From assembly GCA_016713025.1 (NCBI GenBank), contig JADJPZ010000004.1:3534001-3598000 (forward strand): DNA of 64,000 nt. Direction: 5' to 3'. Positions 44,619 to 54,139 of this stretch are shown piece by piece. A model generated the notes under the pieces. That model searched no databases. It was not told the DNA's origin and saw only the letters and a program-made list of their open reading frames with translations. How positions within the stretch are numbered: the stretch's first letter is position 1; every line of letters begins with the position of its first letter. The translations under genes were made by a program, and so were the position numbers. This DNA comes from Saprospiraceae bacterium. GTDB lineage: Bacteria > Bacteroidota > Bacteroidia > Chitinophagales > Saprospiraceae.

Positions 44619-46145
44619 GTGAAAAAACAAATAAAATCTGCCCTTATTTCGGTTTATTACAAAGATGGGCTTGAAGATATTATAAGACAACTGGACGCCC
44701 TGGGTGTGACTATCTATACTACAGGAGGTACCCAGACCTTTATTGAGTCATTAGGTGTTGGTGTGCAACGAGTAGAGGACTTGACTGGCTACCCATCTAT
44801 CCTCGGTGGGAGAGTGAAAACATTGCACCCAAAGGTCTTCGGTGGTATATTGGCCATGCGAGAAGATGATCACATCTCTCAATTGAAGACTTATGATATT
44901 CCGGAGATAGATTTGGTTATAGTAGATCTCTATCCATTTGAAGAGACAGTTCTAAGAACATCTGAGGAGGCTACCATCATCGAAAAAATAGACATTGGCG
45001 GTATATCTCTCATCAGGGCTGCAGCAAAAAACTTTAAGGATGTAGTTGTCATCCCATCCAAGGATCAATATCCATACTTACTAAACATTCTAAAAGAACA
45101 AAACGGATTTAGTGAGTTGGGTCAACGAAAGTATTTATGTGCGGAAGCATTCAAAATTTCTTCGCATTATGATACTGCAATTTACAGCTACCTGGCGGAT
45201 GACAGTCAGAAAGCAGCATCATTTAAGCATAGCATACTACAGCATGAGTCTTTAAGATATGGTGAAAATCCCCACCAGAAAGCCATGTTTTTTGGAGATT
45301 TTAGCAAAATGTTTGATAAACTAAGCGGCAAAGAACTTTCCTACAATAATCTGGTGGATATTGATGCAGCAGTAGCATTGATGAGTGAATTTCAGAATGA
45401 TAAACCTACATTTGCCATTCTCAAACATACAAATGCCTGTGGTATAGCTACCAGAAACACGATATTTGATGCCTGGAGTGCTGCTTTGGAAGCCGATCCG
45501 GTATCTGCATTTGGTGGTATCCTTATTTCCAATCATATCATAGACTTAGCTGCGGCAACATCCATTGACAAGATATTTTATGAAGTCCTGATAGCACCTG
45601 ATTTTACTGAAGAGGCTAAAACGCTGCTGACAGCAAAATCCAAACGTATTTTGTTACAGCAGAAGTCATATGGACTACAGCCAACAACATTCAAAACACT
45701 ACTGAATGGTGTCATCTGTCAGGATAGTGATATGTCTACTGAAGATACGTCATCAATGGAAATCAAGACCGTAACAACTCCGTCCCCCTCTGAATTTCAG
45801 GATCTTGTTTTTGCACTTAAATGTGCCAAACACCTAAAATCCAATACCATCGTGCTTGCAAAAAATAGTCAGTTGCTTGGTATGGGCTGCGGACAGACTT
45901 CAAGGGTAGACTCTTGTAAACAAGCCATAGCCAAAGCATATCAATATGGCTTGGATCTTAATGGAGCAGTGATGGCATCTGATGCATTTTTTCCATTTCC
46001 TGACTGTGTCGAATTAGTAAGTAAAGAAGGTATCAGAGCTGTTGTTCAACCGGGAGGTTCTATTAAGGATCAGTTGAGCATCGATTATTGCAATGAAAAC
46101 GGTATGTCGATGGTTTTTACAGGAATTCGTCATTTCAGACATTGA
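44619..46145 (+). CDS. purH: Bifunctional AICAR transformylase / IMP cyclohydrolase
   Basis: 508 residues from a GTG start (KKQIKSALISVYYKDGLEDI). IMP cyclohydrolase/MGS domain: TTGGTQTFIESLGV, ILGGRVKTLHPKVFGGIL, VIVDLYPFEET. AICARFT domain: LRYGENPHQKAMFFGD, LSYNNLVDIDAAVALM, ILKHTNACGIA, SAFGGILISNHI, and C-terminal DAFFPFPDCVELVSKEGIRA. Catalyses the last two steps of IMP synthesis. Somewhat shorter than Enterobacteria PurH but typical for Bacteroidota. Confidence 0.96.
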   Translation: MKKQIKSALISVYYKDGLEDIIRQLDALGVTIYTTGGTQTFIESLGVGVQRVEDLTGYPSILGGRVKTLHPKVFGGILAMREDDHISQLKTYDIPEIDLVIVDLYPFEETVLRTSEEATIIEKIDIGGISLIRAAAKNFKDVVVIPSKDQYPYLLNILKEQNGFSELGQRKYLCAEAFKISSHYDTAIYSYLADDSQKAASFKHSILQHESLRYGENPHQKAMFFGDFSKMFDKLSGKELSYNNLVDIDAAVALMSEFQNDKPTFAILKHTNACGIATRNTIFDAWSAALEADPVSAFGGILISNHIIDLAAATSIDKIFYEVLIAPDFTEEAKTLLTAKSKRILLQQKSYGLQPTTFKTLLNGVICQDSDMSTEDTSSMEIKTVTTPSPSEFQDLVFALKCAKHLKSNTIVLAKNSQLLGMGCGQTSRVDSCKQAIAKAYQYGLDLNGAVMASDAFFPFPDCVELVSKEGIRAVVQPGGSIKDQLSIDYCNENGMSMVFTGIRHFRH

Positions 46146-46159
46146 TACCTCAGGATGCA

Positions 46160-46891
46160 ATGCAATTAGTAGCAGATATAGGAAATACAAGACTTAAGCT
46201 GGCCATTTTTAAAGATAATGAGATAATATTTCATCAAGTTATAGAAAAAGAAGGTGCGCTCCAACTCTTAAATTCAACTTTGAAAACGCATCATGTATCT
46301 GCAGCCATTTTGTGCAATACTTCAGAAGTATCAAATGAGGTAGTCTCTGCATTAAGCGCACTTCCTATATTCATACATCTGGATCATAATACACCTGTCC
46401 CGATTAAGAATGAATATGCAGTTCCTGAATCGTTGGGAAAAGACAGATTAGCAGCAGCTGTCGGTGCCTGGAAGTTGATGCCTTCCAGATCAGTCCTGTT
46501 TTTTGATATGGGTACATGCATAACGATGAACTTTATAAATTCTGAAGGTAGGTTTTTAGGAGGTAATATAAGTCCGGGTATCAGAATGCGACTTAAGGCC
46601 ATGCATTTTTTTACTGATCGCTTACCCTTAGTACCGATGGAGTTACCAGATGAGCTGCTTGCAAAAGAAACTGTTAAATCTATCCAAAATGGAGGAATAA
46701 AAGGAGCGTTGAGAGAAATTGACTCGTTTATAGAAGAAATAAGAACAGAATATGGCGAAATTGTGATAATTTTAACAGGCGGAGATGCAAATTTGTTTGT
46801 AAGTTACACAAAAAATAAGATATTTGTCGCCCCGTATCTTGTTCTGCAAGGTTTAAACGAAATATTAAATTATAATGTTAATAAGAATTAG
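46160..46891 (+). CDS. coaX: Type III pantothenate kinase
   Basis: 243 residues from the ATG at 46160 (a TTG at 46142 is also in frame but overlaps purH). MQLVADIGNTRLKLAIF contains the phosphate-binding DxGNT motif at the very N terminus, as is normal. Then LGKDRLAAAVGAW near 95, LFFDMGTCITMNFI near 115 and GRFLGGNISPGIRMRLKAMH. First step of coenzyme A synthesis. Ends overlapping the next gene by 17 bp. Confidence 0.93.
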   Translation: MQLVADIGNTRLKLAIFKDNEIIFHQVIEKEGALQLLNSTLKTHHVSAAILCNTSEVSNEVVSALSALPIFIHLDHNTPVPIKNEYAVPESLGKDRLAAAVGAWKLMPSRSVLFFDMGTCITMNFINSEGRFLGGNISPGIRMRLKAMHFFTDRLPLVPMELPDELLAKETVKSIQNGGIKGALREIDSFIEEIRTEYGEIVIILTGGDANLFVSYTKNKIFVAPYLVLQGLNEILNYNVNKN

Positions 46892-48221
46892 TGTTTTTTT
46901 GGTCATCATTTTATGTGTCACCTCCCTTCCAGGATATGCACAAAAGAATGACAATAGTCCATATTCCAGATATGGTATAGGTGACCTGACAGACCCAAAT
47001 TTAAATCATACCAGACAAATGGGAGGTTTGGGAGCATCTTTTATGGATGGATTTCACATCAACCCTGTGAATCCTGCAAGTTATGCATTTCTCAATTCCA
47101 CCGCTTTTGATGTGGGTGTTTTTGCCAAAAGAACAGAATTAAAAGATAGTAAAGCAACAAATGCTTTTTGGAGTGGTAATCTGGAGTATTTATCTCTTGC
47201 TTTCCCACTTAGAAACCCTATCAATGAGATCTATGACAATGTAAAGAGAGATTATAAACTCGCAATGGCTTTTGTCTTAATGCAACACTCTTCTGTAGGT
47301 TATGACATCGCTGCTACAGATTCAACATTAGCAGGACAAAACTTTATCAGAAATTATCAGGGTACAGGTGGTTCATACAAAGCTATGTGGGGAAATGCTA
47401 TAAGATACAAAAATCTGTCTTTGGGAGTGAATCTTGGGTATCTATTTGGAAAAATGAGATACGAAAACAGAGTACAATTTGACAATACAGAATATGCCTA
47501 TTCGGATCTTTATGGCAATGACTACAATATGCGTGGTTTTCTGTGGAGTGCCGGCATGATGTATTCTGACATTTTAAATAAAAAAGCATTAGAAAGCAAT
47601 AGAGCCATTGCTTTAAAAAGAATTTCACTTGGATTTCATGCCAATTCCGCAACATCATTCAATACAGATTATACTGTCAATCACATATTGTTACAACAGT
47701 TGCCCGGCAATATTTTTAATACAGATACTATAAGGTTGGAGGATTCTATTGCTGGAAAGGGTAAGCTACCTGCAGAATTTGGGATTGGAGCCACTTACTA
47801 TTCAGGAGAAAAATTTTCGATAGGTTTCAATTACAATACAGCACTTTGGACCAATTACTTCAATGAAGCAAATGGCGATAAAAAAGGAGCCCTTAAAAAC
47901 ACTCAAAGAGTCAGTGTAGGTGGTCATTTCAGACCTGATTACAAGTCCTTCGACAATTTTTTTGAAAGGGTTTATTATAGATATGGTGTATATTATGCAT
48001 CAGACCCAAGAGTGGTAAGGGGAACACAAATCGAAACATATGGTATAACTTTTGGCTTTGGCTTGCCTTTTGTTTTTCAGAGGAAAGTATCTCATATGAA
48101 CCTTGGCTTTGATCTTGGCATGAGAGGCAACAACACTCCAATATCTGAAAAATTTGTTAAAATTTCCCTTGGTGTAACTTTTAACGACGATGAATGGTTT
48201 TTAAAACGAAAATATAATTAA
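46875..48221 (+). CDS. Outer-membrane beta-barrel protein
   Basis: 448 residues. Signal peptide (ISVFLVIILCVTSLPGYAQ), then DNSPYSRYGIGDLTD, a conserved start in Bacteroidota outer-membrane proteins of unknown role, and alternating aromatic strands (LSLGVNLGYLFGKMRY; FSIGFNYNTALWTNYF; YGITFGFGLPFVF; MNLGFDLGMRG). The aromatic-rich strand pattern and C terminus fit a beta-barrel. Overlaps coaX by 17 bp. Confidence 0.8.
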   Translation: MLIRISVFLVIILCVTSLPGYAQKNDNSPYSRYGIGDLTDPNLNHTRQMGGLGASFMDGFHINPVNPASYAFLNSTAFDVGVFAKRTELKDSKATNAFWSGNLEYLSLAFPLRNPINEIYDNVKRDYKLAMAFVLMQHSSVGYDIAATDSTLAGQNFIRNYQGTGGSYKAMWGNAIRYKNLSLGVNLGYLFGKMRYENRVQFDNTEYAYSDLYGNDYNMRGFLWSAGMMYSDILNKKALESNRAIALKRISLGFHANSATSFNTDYTVNHILLQQLPGNIFNTDTIRLEDSIAGKGKLPAEFGIGATYYSGEKFSIGFNYNTALWTNYFNEANGDKKGALKNTQRVSVGGHFRPDYKSFDNFFERVYYRYGVYYASDPRVVRGTQIETYGITFGFGLPFVFQRKVSHMNLGFDLGMRGNNTPISEKFVKISLGVTFNDDEWFLKRKYN

Positions 48222-48257
48222 TTTCACAAAAACAATTAACTAAAACACCTGCTTATT

Positions 48258-49667
48258 ATGAACAAACATTTATTTTCTCTGACCTTACTTGTAATTGTGG
48301 CTGTAAATATATCTTACAGTCAGTGTGAAACCTGGGTAGGAAAACCAACACAGACAGACGCAGAAAATGCACACTCTATTTATAGGCAAGCACTGAAAGC
48401 AAAAGATTACCCAACGGCTTTTGAAAACTGGCAAACGGCTTATAAACTTGCCCCTGCTGCTGATGGTAAACGAGATTATCACTATACAGACGGAGTGGTC
48501 TTGTATAAAGATCTTTTGACAAAAACGACTGAAGATAAAGTGAAAGCCGAATATCACAATAAAATTATTCAACTGTATGATCAGGCGATAGCATGTTATA
48601 CCTCAAAAGCGATCACTACTAAAAACGCCACGGATGAAGAAATGAAGTGGAGGATAGGATATTTGTATGGTAGGAAAGCAGCAGATATGTTCTACATCAT
48701 CAACGCTCCTTATGAAGACGTGCTTGTTGCATTAGATAAGACCATAGAGTATTCAGGTGACAAGACAGAGTACACCATCTTTGACCCTTATGCACGAATT
48801 GTTGTATATGAGTTTAAAGAAAAGAGATTTCCTAAGGAAAAAGCAGTTTCAATATATAAAAGAATGCAGGAAATAGCTGAATACAATATCTCCAACAATG
48901 AGAAATTGTCAGAAGGTTATCAGCAAGCAAAAGCAAATATGGAAGGTACTTTTTCTGAAATAGAAAAAGACATCTTTGATTGTGCATACTTCAAAGAGAA
49001 ACTCATACCTGAATATGAAGAAAATAAAGAAGATGCTCAGACCTTAAAAAGAGTACTTGCAACTCTGAAATCACAGGGATGTGCCAATGATGACCATGAT
49101 ATCATAAGACTTGATGCTGAGTGGAAAAAATATGCCACCACAGAGAATGCAAGACTTCAGGCCGAGTTTGAAGCCAACAATCCTGCAGCCGGCGCAAAAG
49201 CTGCATATGATGCAGGAAGATATCAGGAGGCCATCACTAAGTATAGACAAGCCATCGAAAGCGCCACTGACAATGATACAAAAGCTACAATGATGTTTGC
49301 TGTGGCTTCAATCGAATTTAGAAAACTCAATCTATACAGTCAGGCAAGAAGTACGGCTTATTCAGCTGCAAAATTAAAATCAGGTTATGGAAGGCCTTAT
49401 CTTCTGATAGGAGATATGTATGCTAAAACCGCAAGATCCTGTGGTGATGCCTTCAATCAAAGACTTTGTATACTAGCAGCAATGGATAAATATAATCAGG
49501 CGAAATCTGTTGAACCTTCGATTGCGGAAGAAGCAAACGATAAGTTATCTCACTTTTATGGGTCAGTTCCTGATAAATCAGAAGCATTCATGCGAGGATA
49601 TTCAGAAGGTCAGTCTCTCAACTGTGGTTGTTGGATCGGAGAGTCAGTGAGACTCCGTGTCAAATAA
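48258..49667 (+). CDS. Exported TPR-like protein A
   Basis: 469 residues. Signal peptide (HLFSLTLLVIVAVNISYS), mature start QCETWVGKP. TPR-like helices occur at the beginning (IYRQALKAKDYPTAFENWQT) and at about 305-420 (AYDAGRYQEAITKYRQAIES; ATMMFAVASIEFRKLNLYSQ; GRPYLLIGDMYAKTARSCGD). The C terminus has CGCWIGESVRLRVK. A paralogue follows at 50043 with the same architecture. Periplasmic scaffold; partners unknown, although location downstream of the T9SS genes makes an envelope role plausible. Has its own terminator. Confidence 0.8.
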   Translation: MNKHLFSLTLLVIVAVNISYSQCETWVGKPTQTDAENAHSIYRQALKAKDYPTAFENWQTAYKLAPAADGKRDYHYTDGVVLYKDLLTKTTEDKVKAEYHNKIIQLYDQAIACYTSKAITTKNATDEEMKWRIGYLYGRKAADMFYIINAPYEDVLVALDKTIEYSGDKTEYTIFDPYARIVVYEFKEKRFPKEKAVSIYKRMQEIAEYNISNNEKLSEGYQQAKANMEGTFSEIEKDIFDCAYFKEKLIPEYEENKEDAQTLKRVLATLKSQGCANDDHDIIRLDAEWKKYATTENARLQAEFEANNPAAGAKAAYDAGRYQEAITKYRQAIESATDNDTKATMMFAVASIEFRKLNLYSQARSTAYSAAKLKSGYGRPYLLIGDMYAKTARSCGDAFNQRLCILAAMDKYNQAKSVEPSIAEEANDKLSHFYGSVPDKSEAFMRGYSEGQSLNCGCWIGESVRLRVK

Positions 49668-49686
49668 ATAGTTACTACAACAGCAT

Positions 49687-49720
49687 AAAAAGGGTAGTTT
49701 GATTACAGACTACCCTTTTT
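49687..49720 (+). terminator. Intrinsic terminator after TPR-like protein A
   Basis: A perfect 12-bp stem AAAAAGGGTAGT / ACTACCCTTTTT around a 10-nt loop, followed by TATTTTG. Starts 19 bp after the stop. Confidence 0.9.
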
Positions 49721-49732
49721 TATTTTGTGGTT

Positions 49733-49963
49733 AGAATATGTTTAAATTTTTATGTTTGAGCAAAAGTGAGGAAATTTAATTTTGGACAATGCATATTTTG
49801 CAGTCGTTGCCGGTCAAGACGATTTTCTAAAAAAATGCCTTGATCGGGACAGAAGCATCACGATAGCTCAAGCGTAGCTTGACACTGTACGGCGAAAAAT
49901 ATAATACTGGCTAAAATATAATTTACCACTTGTAGCCAAATGATAGCAGTTTAAATGTACTCT
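49733..49963. mobile_element. MITE-like repeat, family 2, copy 2 (inverted, with insertion)
   Basis: About 231 bp. It matches the reverse complement of 29859-30019: GAATATGTTTAAATTTTTATG, GAGGAAATTTAATTTTGGACAA, GCATATTTTGCAG, ACGGCGAAAAATATAA, GTAGCCAAATGATA. Relative to copy 1 it carries about 65 extra bp in the middle that include the CAAGCGTAGCTTGAC palindrome also found in repeat family 1. Both copies are followed on the plus strand by CTTAATTGTT. Confidence 0.75.
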
Positions 49964-49986
49964 TAATTGTTATGATTGCGACTTTC

Positions 49987-50017
49987 TTGTTTATGTGACA
50001 TGCTATTAATATTTTTG
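49987..50017 (+). promoter_or_regulatory. Promoter of TPR-like lipoprotein B (TTG-N20-TATTTTTG)
   Basis: TTG at 49987-49989 and TATTTTTG at 50010-50017 with 20-bp spacing fit the Bacteroidota -33/-7 pattern; the ATG follows 25 bp later. Confidence 0.55.
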
Positions 50018-50042
50018 TCTTAAATTAAAAAATGATAAAATT

Positions 50043-51482
50043 ATGTCAAAGGAAATAATAAGATTTTTATCCGTGGTTTCTTTTATTTGGATCGGTTCAT
50101 GTACGCCAAAAGTAACTGAAGTAAAACCTGCTGAAACTTCAGTGGTCACTCCTGTAAAAAAAGAACCCAAAGGCCCATGTATCACTTTTGATGATTTAGA
50201 GCCTCACGAGAAAGAGACGGCTGAAAATTCCTTTGTTCTTTATAAAGATTTTTTAAAAGCAAAAAACTATCAGGAAGCTATGCATTACTGGAAAATAGCC
50301 TACGCAATGGCACCTGGTTCCAACGGAAGGGCGAAAAACCACTTTGAGGATGGTGCGTCTTTATACAAACAGTTGCATGATAATACCAATGATATGTTTC
50401 AGAAACGAAAATATGTTGATACAATCATGTCTATTTATGACAAAAAGAAGCAATGCTTTGGAGATGAGGCGTATATCAATGGCATCAAGGCATTTGATTA
50501 TTATTACAATTATCCTGGCTATGTGGATGATGAGGCCATTTACAATTTATTTAAATCCAATTTTGATATCAAAGGGAAAAATGCTGATTATTTTGTGGTA
50601 AATCCGTTTACAAAGTTACTTTTTGACAGAGTCGTGGAGGGCAAAGTTTCTCAGGATGAGGGTAGGAAATATGCTGATTTGATATTCAAAACTGTAGAAA
50701 ATGGATTATCGACATGTAAAGGGAAAATATGCGAAGCATGGCATGTAATTGATGAATATGCACCTGCAAGATTAGAGGGATTGGAAGGATTGGATGGATT
50801 TTACGGATGTGAGTATTATACAAAAAAATATTATCCCATGTTTAAGGCCAATCCTGACAGTTGTGATGTCATCAACATGGTTTATGCCAGACTGCTGAGA
50901 GGTGGGTGTTTAGGTACAGATGCTAAAGTCACAGAACTCAAGCAGGTAAAAGCAACCAAATGTTATGTAGCACCACCTGCATTGAGTTGTGCCGCTCAAG
51001 GAAATGAAGATTACTCACAGGGAAAATATTCGAATGCTGTAGAATCATATCAAAAATGTATCGATCAGAGCAATGATAATGATACCAAAGCTAAATATAT
51101 GCTTCTGATCGCAAAAATTTATTACAGAGATTTGAGAAATTTTGCAAAATCCCGAAAATTTGCTCTTGATGCTGCAAAGCTAAAGCCAGGTTGGGGAGAA
51201 CCATATATGCTGATAGGCAATCTCTATGCATCCAGCGGACCTATGTGTGGTACCGGGAGAGGATGGGAGAGTCAGGTCGTCACCTGGCCGGCAATAGATA
51301 TGTGGAATAAAGCAAAGAGTGTAGACCCTTCAGTCGCTCGGGAGGCCAGTGCACTGGTAAGCAGATATTGGCAATTTATGCCATCGAAGGAAGATATATT
51401 CTTCAGAAACCTTAAAGCCGGAAGTAGTTATTTTGTGCCTTGTTGGATTCAGGAAAGTACATCCATCAGAACATCTGATTGA
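50043..51482 (+). CDS. TPR-like lipoprotein B, paralogue of protein A
   Basis: 479 residues. Lipoprotein signal ending WIGSCTPK (Cys near 20). Same plan as the preceding gene: FVLYKDFLKAKNYQEAMHYW matches IYRQALKAKDYPTAFENW; DNDTKAKYMLLIAKIYYRDL matches DNDTKATMMFAVASIEFRKL; EPYMLIGNLYASSGPMCG matches RPYLLIGDMYAKTARSCG; both end C(W)IGES/IQES then a basic tail. A, soluble, and B, lipid-anchored, arose by tandem duplication before insertion of the repeat between them. Function unknown. Confidence 0.8.
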   Translation: MSKEIIRFLSVVSFIWIGSCTPKVTEVKPAETSVVTPVKKEPKGPCITFDDLEPHEKETAENSFVLYKDFLKAKNYQEAMHYWKIAYAMAPGSNGRAKNHFEDGASLYKQLHDNTNDMFQKRKYVDTIMSIYDKKKQCFGDEAYINGIKAFDYYYNYPGYVDDEAIYNLFKSNFDIKGKNADYFVVNPFTKLLFDRVVEGKVSQDEGRKYADLIFKTVENGLSTCKGKICEAWHVIDEYAPARLEGLEGLDGFYGCEYYTKKYYPMFKANPDSCDVINMVYARLLRGGCLGTDAKVTELKQVKATKCYVAPPALSCAAQGNEDYSQGKYSNAVESYQKCIDQSNDNDTKAKYMLLIAKIYYRDLRNFAKSRKFALDAAKLKPGWGEPYMLIGNLYASSGPMCGTGRGWESQVVTWPAIDMWNKAKSVDPSVAREASALVSRYWQFMPSKEDIFFRNLKAGSSYFVPCWIQESTSIRTSD

Positions 51483-51492
51483 TAGCCTTTCG

Positions 51493-51614
51493 GTTGTCAA
51501 AGTCTTATCTGACTTTGATGGAACCTATGGTACAGTCTTTGACCGGTTGAAAAGAGATACTCTCCGGTCATGAGACCGGCAGATAACTGACCTAACGTCT
51601 AAGACTTTGGACAA
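51493..51614. repeat. Structured intergenic region with nested inverted repeats
   Basis: TTGTCAAAGTCTTA (51494-51507) pairs with TAAGACTTTGGACAA (51600-51614, one bulged G). Inside, GACCGG (51541) pairs with CCGGTC (51564), and AAAGTC/GACTTT pairs at 51499-51516. It lies between two convergent genes and could end both transcripts, form an RNA, or be a mobile remnant. Confidence 0.45.
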
Positions 51615-51720
51615 CAGCATTTTTCCTGATACTGAATAGACAATGGAATTCAAAACTACGCTTCCTGATTTTCAAGAATTTTGGTGTTCTTAAAATATTG
51701 AACCAAATAAAGGTAACCCA

Positions 51721-54039
51721 CTACCGTACAATCAGAATTTTTGTCACATAGGCATCTGGTGATGCAGATATGTTTTCACTGGCGCTAAAGACAAGGTAAA
51801 CTCCTGATGCGGCATTTACTCCATTGTAGTCTTTGCCATCCCAGATAGCCTGACCACCCAGTGCTTTTGTTTCATAGACCAATTTGCCGCTGATATCTGT
51901 GATTTTTACATTGGCATCTCTGACCAATCCTTTGATGGCTATAGGTCCTTGATAGTCCGGTCTGACAGGATTAGGATATGCATATACATCGTCAGTATGA
52001 GTACGTGACCAACCTGATGTTTGGGTTTTATAAGATTGGATGCCTGCTGGTGTGATGATAAACATTTCTCCGGTTGCCGGATTAAAACCAAGATCAGAAA
52101 TTTTATTGTCTATCAGCGGACTGTTTTTTGTATCAAATTTCATTTGAGCTGTGATGCCATCAGGGGATTGGACAAAAATGCCATTTCTGGTACCAAGCCA
52201 TTTTCTGTTGGCTCCATCCACCTCGATACTCAGGATATCTTCATCTCTGAGTAGAGGTGCCGGAATTCCTTCGACCACCACTTTTCTTGTATTGCCTTTA
52301 CAGTTTTCACCAAAAGGGTCGCCGCAGTCAAATATTACAGGCCCCTGATCGGTACCGACCCATACACTTCCATCATGATCTACCATGATACTATTGACCT
52401 TGGAGCCTTTGATTTCACTGTTGGTTCTGCTGATAAACCGCATTTTGTCATCAGTAGGATCGGCAATCTTCGGGCCTTCATTATAGACCAGTACTCCACC
52501 TCCTACACCAGCTACTACGATCCATTTGTTGCCCGATTTATCTATGGCTATTTCAGCCAGAGACTTAGGGCCGGGCACCTGAAAACTATGCCATGTATCC
52601 TCTTTTGTTTTTACAACTAGGGGCTTTTCTGCCCCAAAGTTAGAGATCCACAAATGGCTGTTTTTGTCAAATGTTAGTCCGGCAATCCTGGTCCTGGCTT
52701 CATCACCGATGACTTTACCAAGGATGCTATTGTCTTTATTCCAGTGTTTTATCTGTTTTGTTTCTTCATTATAAAGCATGATACCATTAAAGTAGCTCCC
52801 CAGGTAAACTTCTGGTGCAGAAGGATGAGGAGCAAGAGAGAAAAGATGAAAAAACTCCTTATTAAAAATATCAGGTATCTCTTTATCTCCAAAATTTTGC
52901 CATTGATTGTCTTCCAAAGTGTAAAATCCGTACCTGTTAAATTTGTAGGTATAATCATCTGTTACACCTCCTGAACCAAAGTATGCTTTATTTTTTTTAA
53001 ACCTTACGTGACTTGCCTCATTGCTAAATGGTACATGATACTGCAGTCTTTTGCATGATCCCGTGGTTTTGCCTTCGGTATAGCGGATAGGATCCCACAT
53101 GTCGGCATACCATACCCGACCTTTTTCATCCTCTACAGCATATACTCCTCTATTGACACAATCCGGAGCCCTTTCGGATTTGATTTCATCCTGATTGATA
53201 AATATTGTTTTTGTATTAAAATTTTTTTCGACACCCACCATGATCTGTGTGCCATCATCGGAGATATATTTTATCACTTCTGATGCATCAGGAGGAGTAT
53301 ATACAACTTTAAATTTTCCATCTGATTCCGATTTGTACACCTTATTTTCGATCAGTGCATATAAGCTATTAAACTTGACCGCCAGTGATCTGACATCATA
53401 TGACTGAGGCAAACCTTTATCGGGCGGTATTTGTTGCCAAATGCTAAAATCCGTAAGATTGGTACCTCTCCTTGTTACACTATAAAGACCTTCTTCTGTA
53501 CCAGCATATACCATTCCATTGAAAATGGCTACCGACAAGACTTTGAGCTGTGTAAATGTGGTCGATGGGAATTCCAATTTTCTAAGATCTAATCCTAAAA
53601 CTCCGAAATCTGTCGCAATAAATGCATCCCCGGTATCTGAAATGAAGATATCATTTATTGTTTTACTACCCAGGATGGAAGTATTGAGTTTTATAAATGG
53701 AAGATTGTATATTTCACTTTCACTTTTTATGACATCTATTGTATTGTCGACGTATACTATGATCAATTGTTTGTTGGCTTTGTCGTAATACAGCTGACTT
53801 ACATTTACGTCTGTGATGCCATCTTCTTTAGATATAAATTTTACTGAAAGGTCATCTTTTGAAATTGTAAACATCCCTTTATCTGATGCATAGATGATGT
53901 TTTTGTCGCTTTGAGTGACTCTTTTACCTTCCCTATAGGAAAGATGAGACCTCCACTGGCCGATAGAAAGATTGGACTGAGCAAATGTGGAGACCGACCC
54001 AACTATCATCAAAAAAAGAAATAAAAAGCGGTAGGTCAT
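51721..54039 (-). CDS. porZ: T9SS component PorZ, beta-propeller protein with sorting domain
   Basis: 772 residues. Signal peptide (FLFLFLMIVGSVSTFAQ), then SIGQWRSHLSYREGKRVTQS, the usual PorZ beginning. Two propeller domains with Reg_prop-type repeats (IYASDKGMFTIS; SVWVGTDQGPVIFDCG; RKWLGTRNGIFVQSPDG). The last about 90 residues form a T9SS C-terminal sorting domain (VYAYPNPVRPDYQGPIAIKG; VKITDISGKLVYE; ASGVYLVFSA; VTKILIVR). PorZ belongs to the surface attachment complex with PorU, PorV and PorQ, none of which is in the window. Confidence 0.92.
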   Translation of the reverse strand: MTYRFLFLFLMIVGSVSTFAQSNLSIGQWRSHLSYREGKRVTQSDKNIIYASDKGMFTISKDDLSVKFISKEDGITDVNVSQLYYDKANKQLIIVYVDNTIDVIKSESEIYNLPFIKLNTSILGSKTINDIFISDTGDAFIATDFGVLGLDLRKLEFPSTTFTQLKVLSVAIFNGMVYAGTEEGLYSVTRRGTNLTDFSIWQQIPPDKGLPQSYDVRSLAVKFNSLYALIENKVYKSESDGKFKVVYTPPDASEVIKYISDDGTQIMVGVEKNFNTKTIFINQDEIKSERAPDCVNRGVYAVEDEKGRVWYADMWDPIRYTEGKTTGSCKRLQYHVPFSNEASHVRFKKNKAYFGSGGVTDDYTYKFNRYGFYTLEDNQWQNFGDKEIPDIFNKEFFHLFSLAPHPSAPEVYLGSYFNGIMLYNEETKQIKHWNKDNSILGKVIGDEARTRIAGLTFDKNSHLWISNFGAEKPLVVKTKEDTWHSFQVPGPKSLAEIAIDKSGNKWIVVAGVGGGVLVYNEGPKIADPTDDKMRFISRTNSEIKGSKVNSIMVDHDGSVWVGTDQGPVIFDCGDPFGENCKGNTRKVVVEGIPAPLLRDEDILSIEVDGANRKWLGTRNGIFVQSPDGITAQMKFDTKNSPLIDNKISDLGFNPATGEMFIITPAGIQSYKTQTSGWSRTHTDDVYAYPNPVRPDYQGPIAIKGLVRDANVKITDISGKLVYETKALGGQAIWDGKDYNGVNAASGVYLVFSASENISASPDAYVTKILIVR

Positions 54040-54139
54040 AAAGTGGACGAGGTTTAGTTTAAATAGTTAAATCATAATGTAAAAATGATAAGTTTTATTG
54101 TCTATTTTTACTTAAGTATAAAGATTCTTAGCAAAAGTA

